Notes: generated by a model not told the origin, from the sequence alone. DNA of 11,998 bases from an uncultured Methylobacter sp. (GCA_903831545.1 CAIKYI010000720.1:1-11998); one strand, 5' to 3'; shown: positions 1-6,898, counted from the first letter of the stretch. Program-made: numbers and translations.

Positions 1-912
1 GCCGGTGTCGACCGTGCCATAGAAATTGTTGATCAGGCCATAGAGGCTTTTGGTGCACCCATTTATGTGCGTCACGAAGTTGTTCATAACCGCACAGTGG
101 TTGATGGACTTAAAGAAAAAGGTGCCATTTTTATAGAAGATTTAACCGACGTACCGGTTGGTTCTTATTTGATATTTAGTGCTCACGGAGTTTCCAAACA
201 AGTACAAAAGGAAGCTAAAGAACGCGATTTAACGGTTTTTGACGCTACTTGCCCCTTGGTTACCAAAGTCCATCTGCAGGTCGCCAAACATGCCAAAGAA
301 GATCGTGAAGTCATCTTGATTGGCCATGCCGGACATCCTGAAGTTGAAGGCACAATGGGACAATATGAACGCTGTACTGACAATGGCGGTATCTATTTGG
401 TAGAAACCCCTGAAGATGTTAAAAATCTGGTAGTAAAAAAATCTGATGATTTGGCTTATGTTACGCAAACCACCTTGTCGATGACGGATACCAAAATCAT
501 GGTGGATGCTTTAAGAGCACGCTTTTCGGGTATACAGGAACAGAAAAAAGACGACATTTGCTATGCCACCCAAAATCGCCAGGATGCGGTTTATGAATTG
601 GCTAAAACCGCTGACATTATTCTTGTCGTTGGCTCACCAAACAGTTCTAACTCCAATCGTTTGCGCGAAATTGCAGAACAGTTGGGTAAGCAGTCTTACC
701 TGATTGACACGGCGAAGGATATGCAAAAGAGTTGGTTCGATAATGTTGCTGTAGTTGGCGTTACAGCAGGGGCGTCGGCTCCGGAAGTACTGGTGCAGGA
801 AGTTATTGATCAGTTAAAACAATGGGGTGGTCAATCTGCTGTTGAGATTCAAGGCATAGAAGAAAAAGTAGTCTTTTCTTTGCCCAGGGAATTGAAAAAA
901 CACATCAAATAA
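1..912 (+). CDS. ispH: 4-hydroxy-3-methylbut-2-enyl diphosphate reductase (IspH/LytB), 5' truncated by window edge
   Basis: This is the last enzyme of the MEP isoprenoid pathway: a cytosolic 4Fe-4S reductase converting HMBPP to IPP and DMAPP. The frame is open from base 1, where the codons read [10 protein letters not shown]. In E. coli IspH this follows directly after GFC, so only about 12 N-terminal residues are missing, and the first cluster cysteine (Cys12) lies just outside the window. The other two cluster cysteines are visible: DATCPLV (codon 250-252, residue 96 in E. coli numbering) and DDICYAT (codon 559-561, about residue 199). Also present are the family blocks [23 protein letters not shown], the SxN-type loop SSNSNRL and GVTAGASAP. 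The protein ends normally at a TAA. Only the missing start is a defect, and it comes from the window edge. In E. coli, IspH is matured by ErpA, which is also encoded in this window. Confidence 0.97.
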   Translation, partial: AGVDRAIEIVDQAIEAFGAPIYVRHEVVHNRTVVDGLKEKGAIFIEDLTDVPVGSYLIFSAHGVSKQVQKEAKERDLTVFDATCPLVTKVHLQVAKHAKEDREVILIGHAGHPEVEGTMGQYERCTDNGGIYLVETPEDVKNLVVKKSDDLAYVTQTTLSMTDTKIMVDALRARFSGIQEQKKDDICYATQNRQDAVYELAKTADIILVVGSPNSSNSNRLREIAEQLGKQSYLIDTAKDMQKSWFDNVAVVGVTAGASAPEVLVQEVIDQLKQWGGQSAVEIQGIEEKVVFSLPRELKKHIK

Positions 913-943
913 GTTTCTTAGCTATTCAACATCGAAAATAGAA

Positions 944-990
944 CGCCACAGACTCACTGATTTATATTTGATAAGTCATAATTTGTGGCG
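944..990. repeat. Imperfect inverted repeat in the ispH-rhodanese gap
   Basis: CGCCACA at 944-950 is matched by its reverse complement TGTGGCG at 984-990. Just inside, GACT (951-954) pairs with AGTC (974-977), leaving a six-base bulge on the 3' side and a 19-base AT-rich loop. The stem is GC-rich in an AT-rich gap of 121 bases. No T-run follows the right arm, so it is not a classical intrinsic terminator. It could be a 3' mRNA structure of ispH, a protein-binding site, or chance. Confidence 0.4.
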
Positions 991-1033
991 GCTAGACACA
1001 CCAGATAGTTAACATTATTTTTTAACTCTAAAG

Positions 1034-1399
1034 ATGACTATTATATTTACCGCATTGGATTTTGTCGCTCAAGCCAAACATAATATTGTTGAAATTGGCT
1101 TGGATGCAGCCAAAAAATCATTAGCTACAAGCATTGTTTTGGATGTCAGGGAACCTTCGGAATATGCTGCAGGTCATTTACCTGGTGCATTCAACATCCC
1201 TCGCGGGGTATTGGAATTTAGAATAGGAGCTCATCCTGATTTTCAGGATAAACAGGAGGCTCTTATTATCGTTTATTGCCAATCAGGAGGCCGTTCGGCC
1301 TTAGCGACAGAAGCCTTAAACAAAATGGGTTACACCAATGCCGTGAGCATGATGGGGGGATTTAAGGCCTGGACAGAAAATGGGTATGAAGTAGTCTAG
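1034..1399 (+). CDS. Single-domain rhodanese-like sulfurtransferase
   Basis: This 121-residue protein is one rhodanese domain, the usual length for stand-alone members. Visible marks are LDVREPSEYAAGHLPGA (about residues 36-52) and the active-site loop CQSGGR, with candidate catalytic Cys82 at residues 82-87, followed by the C-terminal GGFKAWTENGY block. Such proteins carry a persulfide on the cysteine and move sulfane sulfur between donors and acceptors. The six-residue loop fits sulfurtransferases rather than the longer loop of Cdc25/arsenate-type relatives. There is no signal peptide, so it is cytosolic. ATG 1034 gives an N-terminus typical of this group, though the ribosome site is weak (CTAAAG). 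Its TAG shares one base with the GTG of hslR, suggesting co-transcription and translational coupling. The natural donor and acceptor cannot be read from sequence. Confidence 0.88.
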   Translation: MTIIFTALDFVAQAKHNIVEIGLDAAKKSLATSIVLDVREPSEYAAGHLPGAFNIPRGVLEFRIGAHPDFQDKQEALIIVYCQSGGRSALATEALNKMGYTNAVSMMGGFKAWTENGYEVV

Positions 1400-1791
1400 T
1401 GTCTGAACTTGAAGTTATCCGTCTCGATAAATGGTTATGGACAGCGCGTTTTTTTAAAACGCGCAACTTGGCTGCTGAAGCTATTTCCGGTGGCAAGGTT
1501 CATGTTAACGACCAGCGAACCAAGCCGGGTAAAGAAGTTAAAGTTGGTGCGGTACTTTCGATCAGTAAAGACAATTGTCGATGGGAAGTTAGGATTATCG
1601 CTATTAATGGTCAGAGACGCAGCGCTAAAGAAGCTGTTCTGCTTTATGAGGAAAGCGCGGACAGTCTTGCCAAGCGCGAGCTGCAAATTTTACAAAACCG
1701 GGAGCAGCGAGAGTTGTTTGATTTTAGCGGCAGAGACCATAAACCTAATAAAAAAGAAAGGCGTATGATCCACCAGTTTAAACAGGGCTAG
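1399..1791 (+). CDS. hslR: Heat shock protein 15 (Hsp15), S4-domain ribosome rescue factor
   Basis: This 130-residue protein matches E. coli Hsp15 (133 residues) throughout. It opens with the S4 RNA-binding domain (RLDKWLWTARFFKTR at about residues 8-22, then ISGGKVHVND and TKPGKEVKVG). The second half carries QRRSAKEAVLLYEE and the basic tail PNKKERRMIHQFK. In E. coli, Hsp15 binds free 50S subunits that still hold a peptidyl-tRNA and helps recycle them after heat stress. The start is GTG at 1399-1401, overlapping the rhodanese stop in the string TAGTG; the N-terminus then aligns with the family without excess. The stop at 1789-1791 abuts the convergent dsrC stop with no base between. Confidence 0.95.
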   Translation: MSELEVIRLDKWLWTARFFKTRNLAAEAISGGKVHVNDQRTKPGKEVKVGAVLSISKDNCRWEVRIIAINGQRRSAKEAVLLYEESADSLAKRELQILQNREQRELFDFSGRDHKPNKKERRMIHQFKQG

Positions 1792-2124
1792 TTACAAACA
1801 GGTGGGTGGTTTGGGTAAACCAGCTAATTTGCACGCATATTTCAAAGGACCGTCTGGAAATAATTTATGTAAATAACGACTGTTGCCTTTCGTTTCGCCA
1901 AACTCTCTGGCAATGGCTTTGGTAAAAACCCGTGCATTGGGTAAATGTTTAAATTGTAGATAATAATGTCTAATAAAGAAGATGATTTCCCAGTGGGCAT
2001 CGCTTAGGCTGATATTGTTTGCTAACGCCAGTTGCTCGGCGACAGTTTCGCTCCAATCAGCCTGATTTACTAAAAAGCCTTGATCCGTGGTTTGCAGGCA
2101 TACATTTTGTACTGTCACGACCAT
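1792..2124 (-). CDS. dsrC: DsrC/TusE family sulfur-carrier protein with both C-terminal redox cysteines
   Basis: This is a 110-residue DsrC/TusE-fold protein. Family marks are AHWEIIFFIRHYYLQF (about 43-58), FGETKGNSRYLHKLFPDGP (about 75-93) and the C-terminal arm KLAGLPKPPTC. In E. coli, TusE accepts persulfide sulfur from TusBCD and passes it to MnmA for 2-thiouridine in tRNA. TusE keeps only the penultimate cysteine. Here both Cys98 and penultimate Cys109 are present with ten residues between them, the Cx10C pattern of dissimilatory DsrC, which forms the trisulfide substrate made by DsrAB. An extra Cys9 is also present. No dsrAB or dsrMKJOP lies in the window, so the in vivo role (tRNA thiolation or energy metabolism) stays open. 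ATG 2122-2124 overlaps the end of dsrH by ten bases, implying coupled translation. Confidence 0.92.
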   Translation of the reverse strand: MVVTVQNVCLQTTDQGFLVNQADWSETVAEQLALANNISLSDAHWEIIFFIRHYYLQFKHLPNARVFTKAIAREFGETKGNSRYLHKLFPDGPLKYACKLAGLPKPPTCL

Positions 2125-2405
2125 GACTGGATAACAGGGTTTTTAACGGTTAACTCAACCAATCCTGCATAATCAATTATCTGAAAGCCTTTAACCAGCT
2201 CTTTTGATGCTATACCACGCACAGCAAGGTCTTTTGACAATACATGAATACTGTTAGAGCTTAGCAGTTCGGTTAACCTTGTGCTGATAGCACTGTTCTG
2301 CAAGGCATGCAAAACAGCATTTTCAAGAAATACAATATCATCGCCCGAATCAAGACGCTCAAAAATTGCAGAATCAATAGGTGACTGAAAAATAAGATGT
2401 AGCAC
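2115..2405 (-). CDS. tusB: DsrH/TusB family sulfur-relay subunit
   Basis: This 96-residue protein resembles TusB (95 residues in E. coli). It has the MLHL start, the GDDIVFLENAVLHAL block (about 21-35), SKDLAVRGI (about 57-65) and the C-terminal IDYAGLVELTVKNP...SW. TusB/DsrH is one subunit of the hexameric TusBCD/DsrEFH complex, which hands persulfide to TusE/DsrC. The protein has no cysteine at all, as in E. coli TusB and unlike the Cys20-bearing DsrH of Allochromatium (from memory), so it should be a structural or binding subunit. The partners DsrE/TusD and DsrF/TusC, which normally precede it, are absent here; their place is taken by the Gdx gene. The start is GTG, two bases after the Gdx stop and with no clear ribosome site, suggesting coupling. 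Confidence 0.88.
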   Translation of the reverse strand: MLHLIFQSPIDSAIFERLDSGDDIVFLENAVLHALQNSAISTRLTELLSSNSIHVLSKDLAVRGIASKELVKGFQIIDYAGLVELTVKNPVIQSWS

Positions 2406-2407
2406 AG

Positions 2408-2728
2408 TTAATGACTATCAGTGAGTTTAAGCCCAATAATTCCTGCAATGACCAGCGTAATCGATAATAAGCGATACAAGTCAGCGGATTCTTTAAATAA
2501 AATGATGCCAAGCGCGGCCACGCCAACTGCGCCCATACCGGTCCAGACGGCATAGGCTGTTCCCAGCGGTAAGGTTTTAATGGCCAGTACCAATAAATAA
2601 AAACTGACCCCGCCTGATATCATAGTGAGGATACTGGGCCATAATTTTGTAAAACCTTGATTGTATTTAAGGCTTAAAGCAAATGCAATTTCTGCAAGTC
2701 CTGCAGAAAATAATAGAAACCACGCCAC
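2408..2728 (-). CDS. gdx: Small multidrug resistance family transporter, Gdx/SugE type (guanidinium exporter)
   Basis: This 106-residue protein has four hydrophobic helices, the normal SMR length. The signature AYAVWTGMGAVG (58-69) is of the Gdx/SugE type; EmrE-type proteins read AYAIWSG there. Gdx proteins are inner-membrane antiparallel dimers that export guanidinium in exchange for protons. The proton/substrate glutamate is Glu13, and Ser42, Tyr59 and Trp62 fall at the positions lining the Gdx site. Position 16, usually Trp in SugE and Gdx proteins, is Phe here. The start is GTG 2726-2728, five bases after AAAAGGGG, a good ribosome site. It heads an operon with dsrH and dsrC. I found no guanidine riboswitch upstream. 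Substrate assignment is by family signature only. Confidence 0.9.
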   Translation of the reverse strand: MAWFLLFSAGLAEIAFALSLKYNQGFTKLWPSILTMISGGVSFYLLVLAIKTLPLGTAYAVWTGMGAVGVAALGIILFKESADLYRLLSITLVIAGIIGLKLTDSH

Positions 2729-2743
2729 GTAAACCCCTTTTCT

Positions 2744-2772
2744 TTGTACTTGGATGTAAGATATCCTACAAT
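2744..2772 (+). promoter_or_regulatory. Candidate sigma70 promoter for the YcgR-type gene
   Basis: TTGTAC (2744-2749) and TACAAT (2767-2772) are separated by 17 bases. The -10 matches the consensus in five of six bases, the -35 in three. A start near 2779 would give a leader of about 36 bases before ATG 2815. The site lies in the 86-base gap shared with the divergent gdx operon. Visual call only. Confidence 0.45.
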
Positions 2773-2814
2773 AGCATAAATTTTACAGCATTTAAAAACA
2801 GTCCGTTATCACCA

Positions 2815-3534
2815 ATGAGAGATGAAGCATCTTTTTCAATCCAAAATCCTAAAGAAATAAACCGTCATTTATTATTGCTGTTTAAAAAAAAATGCCTTAT
2901 CAGTGCCCGTTTTGGGGCAAATAATGAGTCTTATATCACCACGCTACTCGGTGTTGATGAAGCAAAGAATACGGTGATTTTAGACTACGGTCCCAAGGAA
3001 GATTTGAATCAGCACTTGCTTAGTGCCGGCAAGATCACTTTCGATACTGAATATAACGGTATTAAGGTTTCATTTGCAGGTTCCGCGTTAAAGAAAATTG
3101 TTCATAAAGGTGATCCGGCATTTAGTATGTCAGTGCCCAAATCGCTTTATTGGATGCAGCGTAGGGAATACTACAGGGTAAAATCTCCGCTTTCAAAACC
3201 CAGTTATTGTCAGTTAGTCGTTGAAGGCAGGCCACAGGTTAATCTTTCCTTATACGATTTAAGCCTTACGGGTTTTTCCATGCTTAATGTTTCTAAAGGG
3301 GTTTCAGAGTTAATGATCCCAGGAAAAACATTTGATCAGTGCAAGCTTATTCTGTCAGAAACTGGCGAGACTCAAATTCAATTTGAAATTTGTAACAAGT
3401 ACATAATTAACCCTGATAAATTGCAAAAAATTCAAAAAATAGGTTGCAAGTTTATCAAGTTAAATCGTCCGGCAGAGGAACTTGTTCAGCGATATATGCA
3501 ACAGATTCAACGAGAAAACTTACAGAAAGAGTAA
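2815..3534 (+). CDS. ycgR: YcgR-type c-di-GMP-binding PilZ protein
   Basis: This 239-residue protein is close to E. coli YcgR (244). An N-terminal YcgR domain (about 10-110) is followed by a PilZ domain. Both c-di-GMP contacts are present: RREYYR (116-121, the RxxxR arm) and DLSLTG (148-153, the D/NxSxxG motif). YcgR binds the flagellar stator/rotor when loaded with c-di-GMP and slows swimming. Some YcgR-like proteins act elsewhere, and no flagellar gene lies nearby, so the target is unproven. The frame stays open upstream to 2683, but that start would lie inside the divergent gdx gene and upstream of the candidate promoter. ATG 2815 gives the family length and is preferred, though its ribosome site is poor. 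Confidence 0.85.
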   Translation: MRDEASFSIQNPKEINRHLLLLFKKKCLISARFGANNESYITTLLGVDEAKNTVILDYGPKEDLNQHLLSAGKITFDTEYNGIKVSFAGSALKKIVHKGDPAFSMSVPKSLYWMQRREYYRVKSPLSKPSYCQLVVEGRPQVNLSLYDLSLTGFSMLNVSKGVSELMIPGKTFDQCKLILSETGETQIQFEICNKYIINPDKLQKIQKIGCKFIKLNRPAEELVQRYMQQIQRENLQKE

Positions 3535-3627
3535 TAGCTCATTTTTTAACGGGCAAGCATATAAAATAAGGTGGGCAAAAAATAGTCTCCCTAATAAAAA
3601 TGAAACATTTTTTATAATTCAAAGGCT

Positions 3628-4983
3628 ATGACTTCTCTATCAGTATCCATACAACCCAAAATAATCACCGTTACCCAGCTTAATCGGGCTACCAGTCAAG
3701 TGTTGGCAGAGCATTTTTTTTCTGTTCTGGTTGAGGGGGAGGTGTCCAATTTGAGTGTTCCGTCATCGGGACATATCTATTTTTCGCTTAAGGATGCGAA
3801 TGCGCAAGTGCGCTGTGCGATGTTTCGTACTCGTCAGTCAAGGTTGACGTTTAAACCTGAAAATGGCAAACAGGTTATCGTTAAGGCGCAAGTCAGTTTG
3901 TATGAACCCAGGGGTGACTACCAACTTATCGTCGAGTCCATTGAAGAAGCAGGGGACGGGTTGTTGCGTAGGCAGTTTGATGCGTTAAAGCTTAAACTGT
4001 CCGAACAGGGGTTGTTCGATGCCGTGCATAAACAAAGTCTGCCCACGCTGCCGGGAACAATAGGTGTTATCACTTCGCCTACGGGTGCCGCTATCAGGGA
4101 CATACTGACGGTATTACGAAGACGTTTTGCTGCAATACCGGTTATTATTTATCCGGTCGCAGTGCAGGGGGAAAACGCAAAAAGTGATATTGTCAGCGCG
4201 ATAGGCATAGCCAATCGAGATCAGCAATGTGATGTTATTATTCTTGGTCGGGGAGGGGGCTCTCTGGAAGATCTTTGGACATTTAACGAAGAGATAGTTG
4301 CCAGAGCCATATTTGCGAGCAAAATCCCTGTCATTTCTGCCGTCGGTCATGAAACTGATTTTACCATTGCCGATTTTGTCGCCGATTTGCGCGCGGCGAC
4401 ACCGTCAGCGGCCGCAGAGCATGCAAGTCCGGATCAACAGCAATGGTTGTCCCGATTCATCTATCTGGAGTCCCGACTGCAACAGCAACAGCAAAGCAAA
4501 TTAAATTACAAGCAACAGACCCTGGATTGGTTGACTCTGCGCCTGCAACAGCAAAATCCGAGTCAAAAGTTGACGCGCAACCTGCAACGTATGGATGAAC
4601 TTGAGACCAGGCTCAAGTTGGCCATGCATACGCAATTTCGTCATAGGTCTGCCATGATTGAGGAAAAGTCCGCAAAATTATGGCAGCATAATCCGCTCAT
4701 AAGTATTAACAGTCATAAGCAGCGGCAAGATTATTTGAGTCAGCGTCTGCTTTCCTACACCACAAATAAAGTTGAGCTGCTTAAACAGCGTTTGCTCAAC
4801 TCCAGCCAGACCTTGCATGCGGTTAGTCCCCTGGCTACCTTGAGCCGTGGTTATGCACTGACATTTCAGGCTTCTTCTGGAAAAATAATACGTTCTACCG
4901 AGCAACTTAAGCCTGGCGATTTTGTTGAAACCCGTCTGGCTCAGGGCCGGTTTGGTAGTCAGATTACAACTATCGAGCATTAA
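3628..4983 (+). CDS. xseA: Exodeoxyribonuclease VII large subunit
   Basis: This 451-residue protein matches E. coli XseA (456). With several XseB subunits it degrades single-stranded DNA from either end and acts in repair and mutagenesis control. An N-terminal OB fold (about 13-105, with VEGEVSNLSVPSSGHIYFSLKD) precedes the catalytic domain. The catalytic residues align with E. coli D155, R205, H238 and D241 at a constant offset of three: Asp158 (AAIRDI), Arg208 (GRGGGS, 207-212), His241 and Asp244 (VGHETD). A long Gln/Leu-rich coiled-coil region (about 270-395) binds XseB in the family. The C-terminal segment contains LSRGYAL. xseB is not in the window. The gap before it (3535-3627) holds a TATAAT at 3613-3618 but no matching -35. 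The gene is convergent with sseA. Confidence 0.97.
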   Translation: MTSLSVSIQPKIITVTQLNRATSQVLAEHFFSVLVEGEVSNLSVPSSGHIYFSLKDANAQVRCAMFRTRQSRLTFKPENGKQVIVKAQVSLYEPRGDYQLIVESIEEAGDGLLRRQFDALKLKLSEQGLFDAVHKQSLPTLPGTIGVITSPTGAAIRDILTVLRRRFAAIPVIIYPVAVQGENAKSDIVSAIGIANRDQQCDVIILGRGGGSLEDLWTFNEEIVARAIFASKIPVISAVGHETDFTIADFVADLRAATPSAAAEHASPDQQQWLSRFIYLESRLQQQQQSKLNYKQQTLDWLTLRLQQQNPSQKLTRNLQRMDELETRLKLAMHTQFRHRSAMIEEKSAKLWQHNPLISINSHKQRQDYLSQRLLSYTTNKVELLKQRLLNSSQTLHAVSPLATLSRGYALTFQASSGKIIRSTEQLKPGDFVETRLAQGRFGSQITTIEH

Positions 4984-5003
4984 CTTTTTTTAGTTTTCAT
5001 GTT

Positions 5004-5026
5004 TTGGATTTGTTCTGCCAATCCAA
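5004..5026. terminator. Weak stem-loop between convergent xseA and sseA
   Basis: TTGGATT (5004-5010) and AATCCAA (5020-5026) form a seven-base-pair stem with a nine-base loop in the 81-base gap between two converging genes. Neither side has the T-run of an intrinsic terminator directly after the stem. The place suggests a 3'-end structure serving either gene; the AT-rich stem makes it weak. Confidence 0.3.
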
Positions 5027-5064
5027 TTGAAAAACCTGACTACACTGTCTTTTGTTTTAAAACT

Positions 5065-5910
5065 TCAACCTTTTGTAATGTTCCGGTTTTTATTTCTGAT
5101 CCATTCACTCCATGAGCCGGCGTATAGTTTGGAGCCGGTTAAACCAGCGTGTTCCATTGCAAGCATATTATGGCAGGCGGTAACGCCGGAACCGCAATAA
5201 TGAACAACCTGTTCAGGTGCTGTCGTGCCGAGTAATCGCCTAAAGTCTTCACGCAATTGCGTCGCAGGCAAAAACAAGCCATTGACAGCCAGATTTAATT
5301 GAAAAGCTCTGTTTAAGGCATAAGGAATATGACCTGCAACCGGATCGATCGGTTCCTGTTCGCCGCGATAACGTTCCGGCGTTCTGGCATCAAGCAGACA
5401 AATGGATTTTTGAGCCAGGTTGTTTTGAACTTGGGTTGCTGTGAGCCAAGAGCTTTCGTTTAAATAGGGTCTGAATGTCACTGGTGAAATCGTGGGTAAC
5501 ACTGTGGTGCAGGGCAAGCCACGCTTTAGCCAATGTTTGATGCCGCCATCCAATACGGCAACCTTGTCATGCCCCATGCAGCGTAACAACCACCAGAGTC
5601 TGCCCGCAAAAGCGCCGCCTGCGTCGTCATAAGCGATAACCTGAGTTTTATTGGTTATACCCCAGTTGCCGAGTTTCTTTGCCAACAAACTAAAAATTGG
5701 TAAGGGATGACGGCCGGTACAATCGGTGATTCTCGAGGACAGATCCTTGTCCAGATGAGCATAGCGGGCATTGGGAATGTGTCCAAAGCGATAGGCTTGG
5801 CTGCCCATGTTGGTGTCTGCCAAAGAAAAACGGCAGTCAATTATGATCCAATCGGGATTAGTAAGTTGTTGTTGAAGTGATTCTGCGGAAATGAGCGTGG
5901 TGTATGACAT
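5065..5910 (-). CDS. sseA: 3-mercaptopyruvate sulfurtransferase
   Basis: This 281-residue protein has two tandem rhodanese domains, matching SseA. The N-terminal domain (about 1-130) is inactive, with IDCRFSLADTNMG, YDDAGGAFAGRLWWLLR and VLDGG. The C-terminal domain (about 155-281) carries LLDARTPERYRGEQEPIDPVAGHIP and the active loop CGSGVTA, with catalytic Cys239. CG(S/T)GVTA is typical of mercaptopyruvate sulfurtransferases; thiosulfate rhodaneses have CRKGVTA. The enzyme moves sulfur from 3-mercaptopyruvate to thiol or cyanide acceptors. There is no signal peptide. ATG 5908-5910 lies four bases after the quinone oxidoreductase stop, so the two are probably one transcript from the promoter near 6935. 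It is one of four sulfur-transfer proteins in the first 6 kb. Confidence 0.94.
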   Translation of the reverse strand: MSYTTLISAESLQQQLTNPDWIIIDCRFSLADTNMGSQAYRFGHIPNARYAHLDKDLSSRITDCTGRHPLPIFSLLAKKLGNWGITNKTQVIAYDDAGGAFAGRLWWLLRCMGHDKVAVLDGGIKHWLKRGLPCTTVLPTISPVTFRPYLNESSWLTATQVQNNLAQKSICLLDARTPERYRGEQEPIDPVAGHIPYALNRAFQLNLAVNGLFLPATQLREDFRRLLGTTAPEQVVHYCGSGVTACHNMLAMEHAGLTGSKLYAGSWSEWIRNKNRNITKG

Positions 5911-5914
5911 GTTT

Positions 5915-6898
5915 TTATACCGTTAAAATGATTTTGCCGATGTGCTGGCTGCTTTCCATAAGTTGATGGGCTTTTGCGGCATCTCTTAGCGCAAAAGTTG
6001 AATGAATAACCGGTTTTATTTTACCGGATGCCAATAAAGGCCAGACGTTGTCTTTTAAACGTTGGGCGATTGCCGCTTTAAAAATGTCGTCGCGGGCTCG
6101 TAAGGTGGAACCGGTAATAGTGAGTCGTTTAAGCATGACCGGTAATAAGTTCAGTTCAGTTTTTGGGCCGTTTTGAAGGGCAATTTGTACCAGGCGGCCA
6201 TCGTCTGCCAGGCAATTCAGGTTGCGAGGGAAATAGTCACCACCAATCATGTCCAGAATGACATCGACGCCTTTATTGTCGGTAAGTGCTTTAATTTCTT
6301 CGACAAAATCCAGCTCCAAATAATTAAGGGCGGTATCGGCTCCTAATTCTTCGCAAAACTGACATTTAACTGCTGAACCGGCCGTGACAATAACCTTTGT
6401 CTTAAAGGCTTTGCCCAGTTGTATCGCGGTTGTGCCTATACCGCTGCTGCCGCCATGTACCAGTAATGTTTCGCCGGGTTGTAAATGTGCCCGATCAAAA
6501 ATATTGTTCCACACGGTAAAAAAAGTTTCCGGGAGGGCTGCAGCCTGGGTGAAGGAAAAGCTTTCAGGGATAGGTAAGCATAGCATTGCCGATGCGAGGC
6601 AATATTCTGCATAGCCACCCCCGGTAACCAGGGCGCAGACCTTGTCGCCGATAAATAAATGATGGATTTGTTCGCCTAAAGCAATGATCGTTCCTGATAC
6701 TTCAAGGCCCGGAAGATCAGATGCGCCTTTTGGTGGCGGGTAAAGTCCTTTGCGTTGCATGACATCAGGTCGATTGACTCCGGCAGCGGAAACTTTAATC
6801 AGTACCTGGTGTGCAGAGGGAGTTGGGAGGGCGCGTTTAACTGGCTTTAAAACGCCATATTCAATTTCAATGGCCAGCATTTGTTTAGGGTGTGCCAT
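5915..6898 (-). CDS. Zinc-independent NAD(P)H:quinone oxidoreductase, PIG3 (TP53I3) type
   Basis: This medium-chain dehydrogenase/reductase has 327 residues from ATG 6898, with an in-frame GTG at 6904 adding two. The N-terminal catalytic domain has VSAAGVNRPDVMQRKGLYPPP and LPGLEVSG. The Rossmann domain has the nucleotide loop GGSSGIG (about 149-155), then GAD and DVILDMIGG. The C-terminal part has ITGSTLRAR, typical of the PIG3 subgroup, and ends HIGKIIL. The structural and catalytic zinc ligands of alcohol dehydrogenases are missing, as in quinone oxidoreductases. The family reduces quinones with NADPH in the cytosol; the true substrate is unknown. It precedes sseA by four bases. No clear ribosome site supports either start. 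Confidence 0.9.
   Translation of the reverse strand: MAHPKQMLAIEIEYGVLKPVKRALPTPSAHQVLIKVSAAGVNRPDVMQRKGLYPPPKGASDLPGLEVSGTIIALGEQIHHLFIGDKVCALVTGGGYAEYCLASAMLCLPIPESFSFTQAAALPETFFTVWNNIFDRAHLQPGETLLVHGGSSGIGTTAIQLGKAFKTKVIVTAGSAVKCQFCEELGADTALNYLELDFVEEIKALTDNKGVDVILDMIGGDYFPRNLNCLADDGRLVQIALQNGPKTELNLLPVMLKRLTITGSTLRARDDIFKAAIAQRLKDNVWPLLASGKIKPVIHSTFALRDAAKAHQLMESSQHIGKIILTV

Noticed and set aside
229..468. Minus-strand open frame of 79 codons inside ispH
   Set aside because: It is a shadow of a strongly conserved plus-strand gene, with no family resemblance or ribosome site.
993..1021. Promoter TAGACA-17-TATTTT before the rhodanese gene
   Set aside because: The transcript would start only about six bases before the ATG, and the -10 is weak.
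1409..1768. Plus-strand open frame of 119 codons overlapping hslR in another frame
   Set aside because: The Hsp15 frame has full-length family similarity; this one has none.
2683..2814. 44-residue N-terminal extension of the YcgR-type protein from an upstream ATG
   Set aside because: It would start inside the divergent gdx gene and ahead of the candidate promoter, and the shorter form already has the family length.
2729..2830. Guanidine riboswitch upstream of gdx
   Set aside because: The minus-strand leader shows no paired hairpins with ACGR loops and no ykkC-like conserved blocks, and the gap is too short for a class I aptamer plus expression platform.
3613..3618. Perfect TATAAT before xseA
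   Set aside because: No -35 lies at a usable distance, and the transcript would be almost leaderless.
4678..4980. Minus-strand open frame of 100 codons inside xseA
   Set aside because: It lies opposite the XseA C-terminal region and has no recognisable features.
5052..5061. Palindrome GTTTTAAAAC in the xseA-sseA gap
   Set aside because: Short and made of simple A/T runs; likely by chance, and it has no loop for an RNA hairpin.
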